Shown here: piece after piece, positions 5,581 through 6,300 of the stretch
How positions within the stretch are numbered: position 1 is the first letter of the stretch
Layout of the letters: each line of letters starts with the position of its first letter
Assembly: GCA_021160185.1 (NCBI GenBank)
Contig: JAGHDA010000402.1
Coordinates: forward strand, 1-6,300
DNA: 6,300 bases
Origin: Verrucomicrobiota bacterium
Lineage (GTDB): Bacteria; Verrucomicrobiota; Verrucomicrobiia; Limisphaerales; CAZBKV01
Direction of reading: 5' to 3'
Program-made: the position numbers and the translations under genes
Notes under the pieces: generated by a model
The model's database searches: none
What the model saw: only the letters and a program-made list of their open reading frames with translations
What the model was told of the DNA's origin: nothing

Positions 5581-6300
5581 GTGGCCTCCGACAACCCTCA
5601 AATCCAAATCACCGCCGCTGAGCTGGCCCGACGCCTTGGGGGCGAAGTGGCGGGCGACGGCGAGGCGGTCTTGACCGGCGCGGCGCCTGCGGACGCCGCT
5701 GGGCCGGGCGACGTGACGTTCGCCGAAAACGAGAAATACCTTCGGCTGGCCGAAGCCGGCCGGGCGGCGGCGGTGCTTGTGGGTCGCCGCTACGCCTCCC
5801 CGAAGACGCTCATCGTGGTCTCGCCGGTGCGTGTGGCCATGGCGCGGACGCTCGCCCTTTTCTACCCCGAGCCGGAATTCCCCCCGGGCGTGCATCCGAG
5901 CGCGGTGATCGAGCCCGACGCGGTTATCGATCCCACCGCCTATATCGGACCTCATTGCGTGGTGGGCCGCGGCGCGCGAATCGGCCCGCGCTGCGCGCTC
6001 GAAGGAGGCGTTCACGTCGGGGCCGAATGCCGCCTGGGCGAAGCCTGCCGGCTTTTCCCCCGCGTAGTCCTTTACCCTCGCACGCGCTTGGGCAATCGGG
6101 TCCGCATCCATGCGGGGGCGGTGATCGGGGCTGACGGCTATGGCTACGTGTTTCATGAGGGCGCGCATGTGAAAATCCCCCAGGTAGGTTGGGTCGAGAT
6201 CGGCGACGACGTGGAGATCGGGGCCAATGTCACCATCGATCGAGGCGCTATGGGCCCCACCGTGGTGGGGGCGGGGACCAAGATCGACAATCTGGTTCAG
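5581..6300 (+). CDS. lpxD: UDP-3-O-acylglucosamine N-acyltransferase, N-terminal 240 residues (3' cut by window edge)
   Basis: The frame is open to the window end, giving 240 of the roughly 340 residues usual for LpxD. It transfers a 3-hydroxyacyl chain from ACP to the 2-amino group of UDP-3-O-acylglucosamine, the third step of lipid A synthesis, as a cytosolic or membrane-associated trimer. Residues 1-100 form the uridine-binding domain, with the signature GDVTFAENEKY (43-53) and a following AAAVLV strand. From about 104 the hexapeptide repeats of the left-handed beta helix begin (HPSAVIEPDAVIDPTAYIG). The LpxD motif IGADGYGYVF (182-191), KIPQVGWVEIGDDVEIGAN (198-216) and TIDRGA (218-223) are all present. 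The catalytic histidine, expected in an 'AHN' motif right after the final NLVQ, falls just outside the window. The only available start after the panD stop is GTG at 5581, without a visible ribosome site; it lies in the same frame as panD. Confidence 0.96.
   Translation, partial: MASDNPQIQITAAELARRLGGEVAGDGEAVLTGAAPADAAGPGDVTFAENEKYLRLAEAGRAAAVLVGRRYASPKTLIVVSPVRVAMARTLALFYPEPEFPPGVHPSAVIEPDAVIDPTAYIGPHCVVGRGARIGPRCALEGGVHVGAECRLGEACRLFPRVVLYPRTRLGNRVRIHAGAVIGADGYGYVFHEGAHVKIPQVGWVEIGDDVEIGANVTIDRGAMGPTVVGAGTKIDNLVQ

Noticed and set aside
5566..6168. Open frame of 200 codons on the minus strand at the right end
   Set aside because: It is the antisense shadow of lpxD, whose translation matches the family along its whole visible length.

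Overview
The window comes from a GC-rich Gram-negative bacterium. The lpxD gene at the right edge implies lipid A and an outer membrane. The mix of a large Gfo/Idh/MocA-type oxidoreductase, a secreted YceI protein, a VC0807-type membrane protein and a DUF6485 Cys-rich protein, together with infrequent Shine-Dalgarno sites, fits the Verrucomicrobiota/PVC group best. That placement is an inference from gene content, not a proof. No mobile element, CRISPR array, rRNA or tRNA was recognised, and this looks like core chromosome.

Layout. Positions 1-858 (+) hold the C-terminal part of a Gfo/Idh/MocA oxidoreductase whose NAD-binding half lies upstream of the window. A secreted YceI-family protein follows (931-1599, +) and ends at a good intrinsic terminator (about 1631-1680). 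A non-coding stretch of roughly 310 bases then leads into dnaN, the replication sliding clamp (1993-3105, +). That stretch carries a candidate promoter and one DnaA-box-like 9-mer. Six bases after dnaN begins a six-helix membrane protein of the VC0807 type (3112-3972, +). A short hairpin-containing gap separates it from a 67-residue nine-cysteine protein of the DUF6485 type (4055-4258, +). This protein converges on a short-chain dehydrogenase/reductase on the minus strand (4295-5020).

The SDR gene is divergent, across about 170 bases, from panD, the self-cleaving aspartate decarboxylase (5191-5550, +). Thirty bases beyond the panD stop, in the same frame, lies a GTG-started lpxD (5581 to beyond the window).

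How the genes relate. dnaN and the VC0807 gene are tightly spaced and probably co-transcribed. panD and lpxD look like a two-gene operon linking beta-alanine supply for CoA/ACP synthesis with the ACP-dependent acylation of lipid A, although the functional link is only an inference. The other neighbours show no obvious shared pathway. I see no convincing undescribed system here. The items most worth a second look are the DUF6485 Cys-rich protein, the DnaA-box-like site overlapping the putative dnaN promoter, and the panD-lpxD pair.
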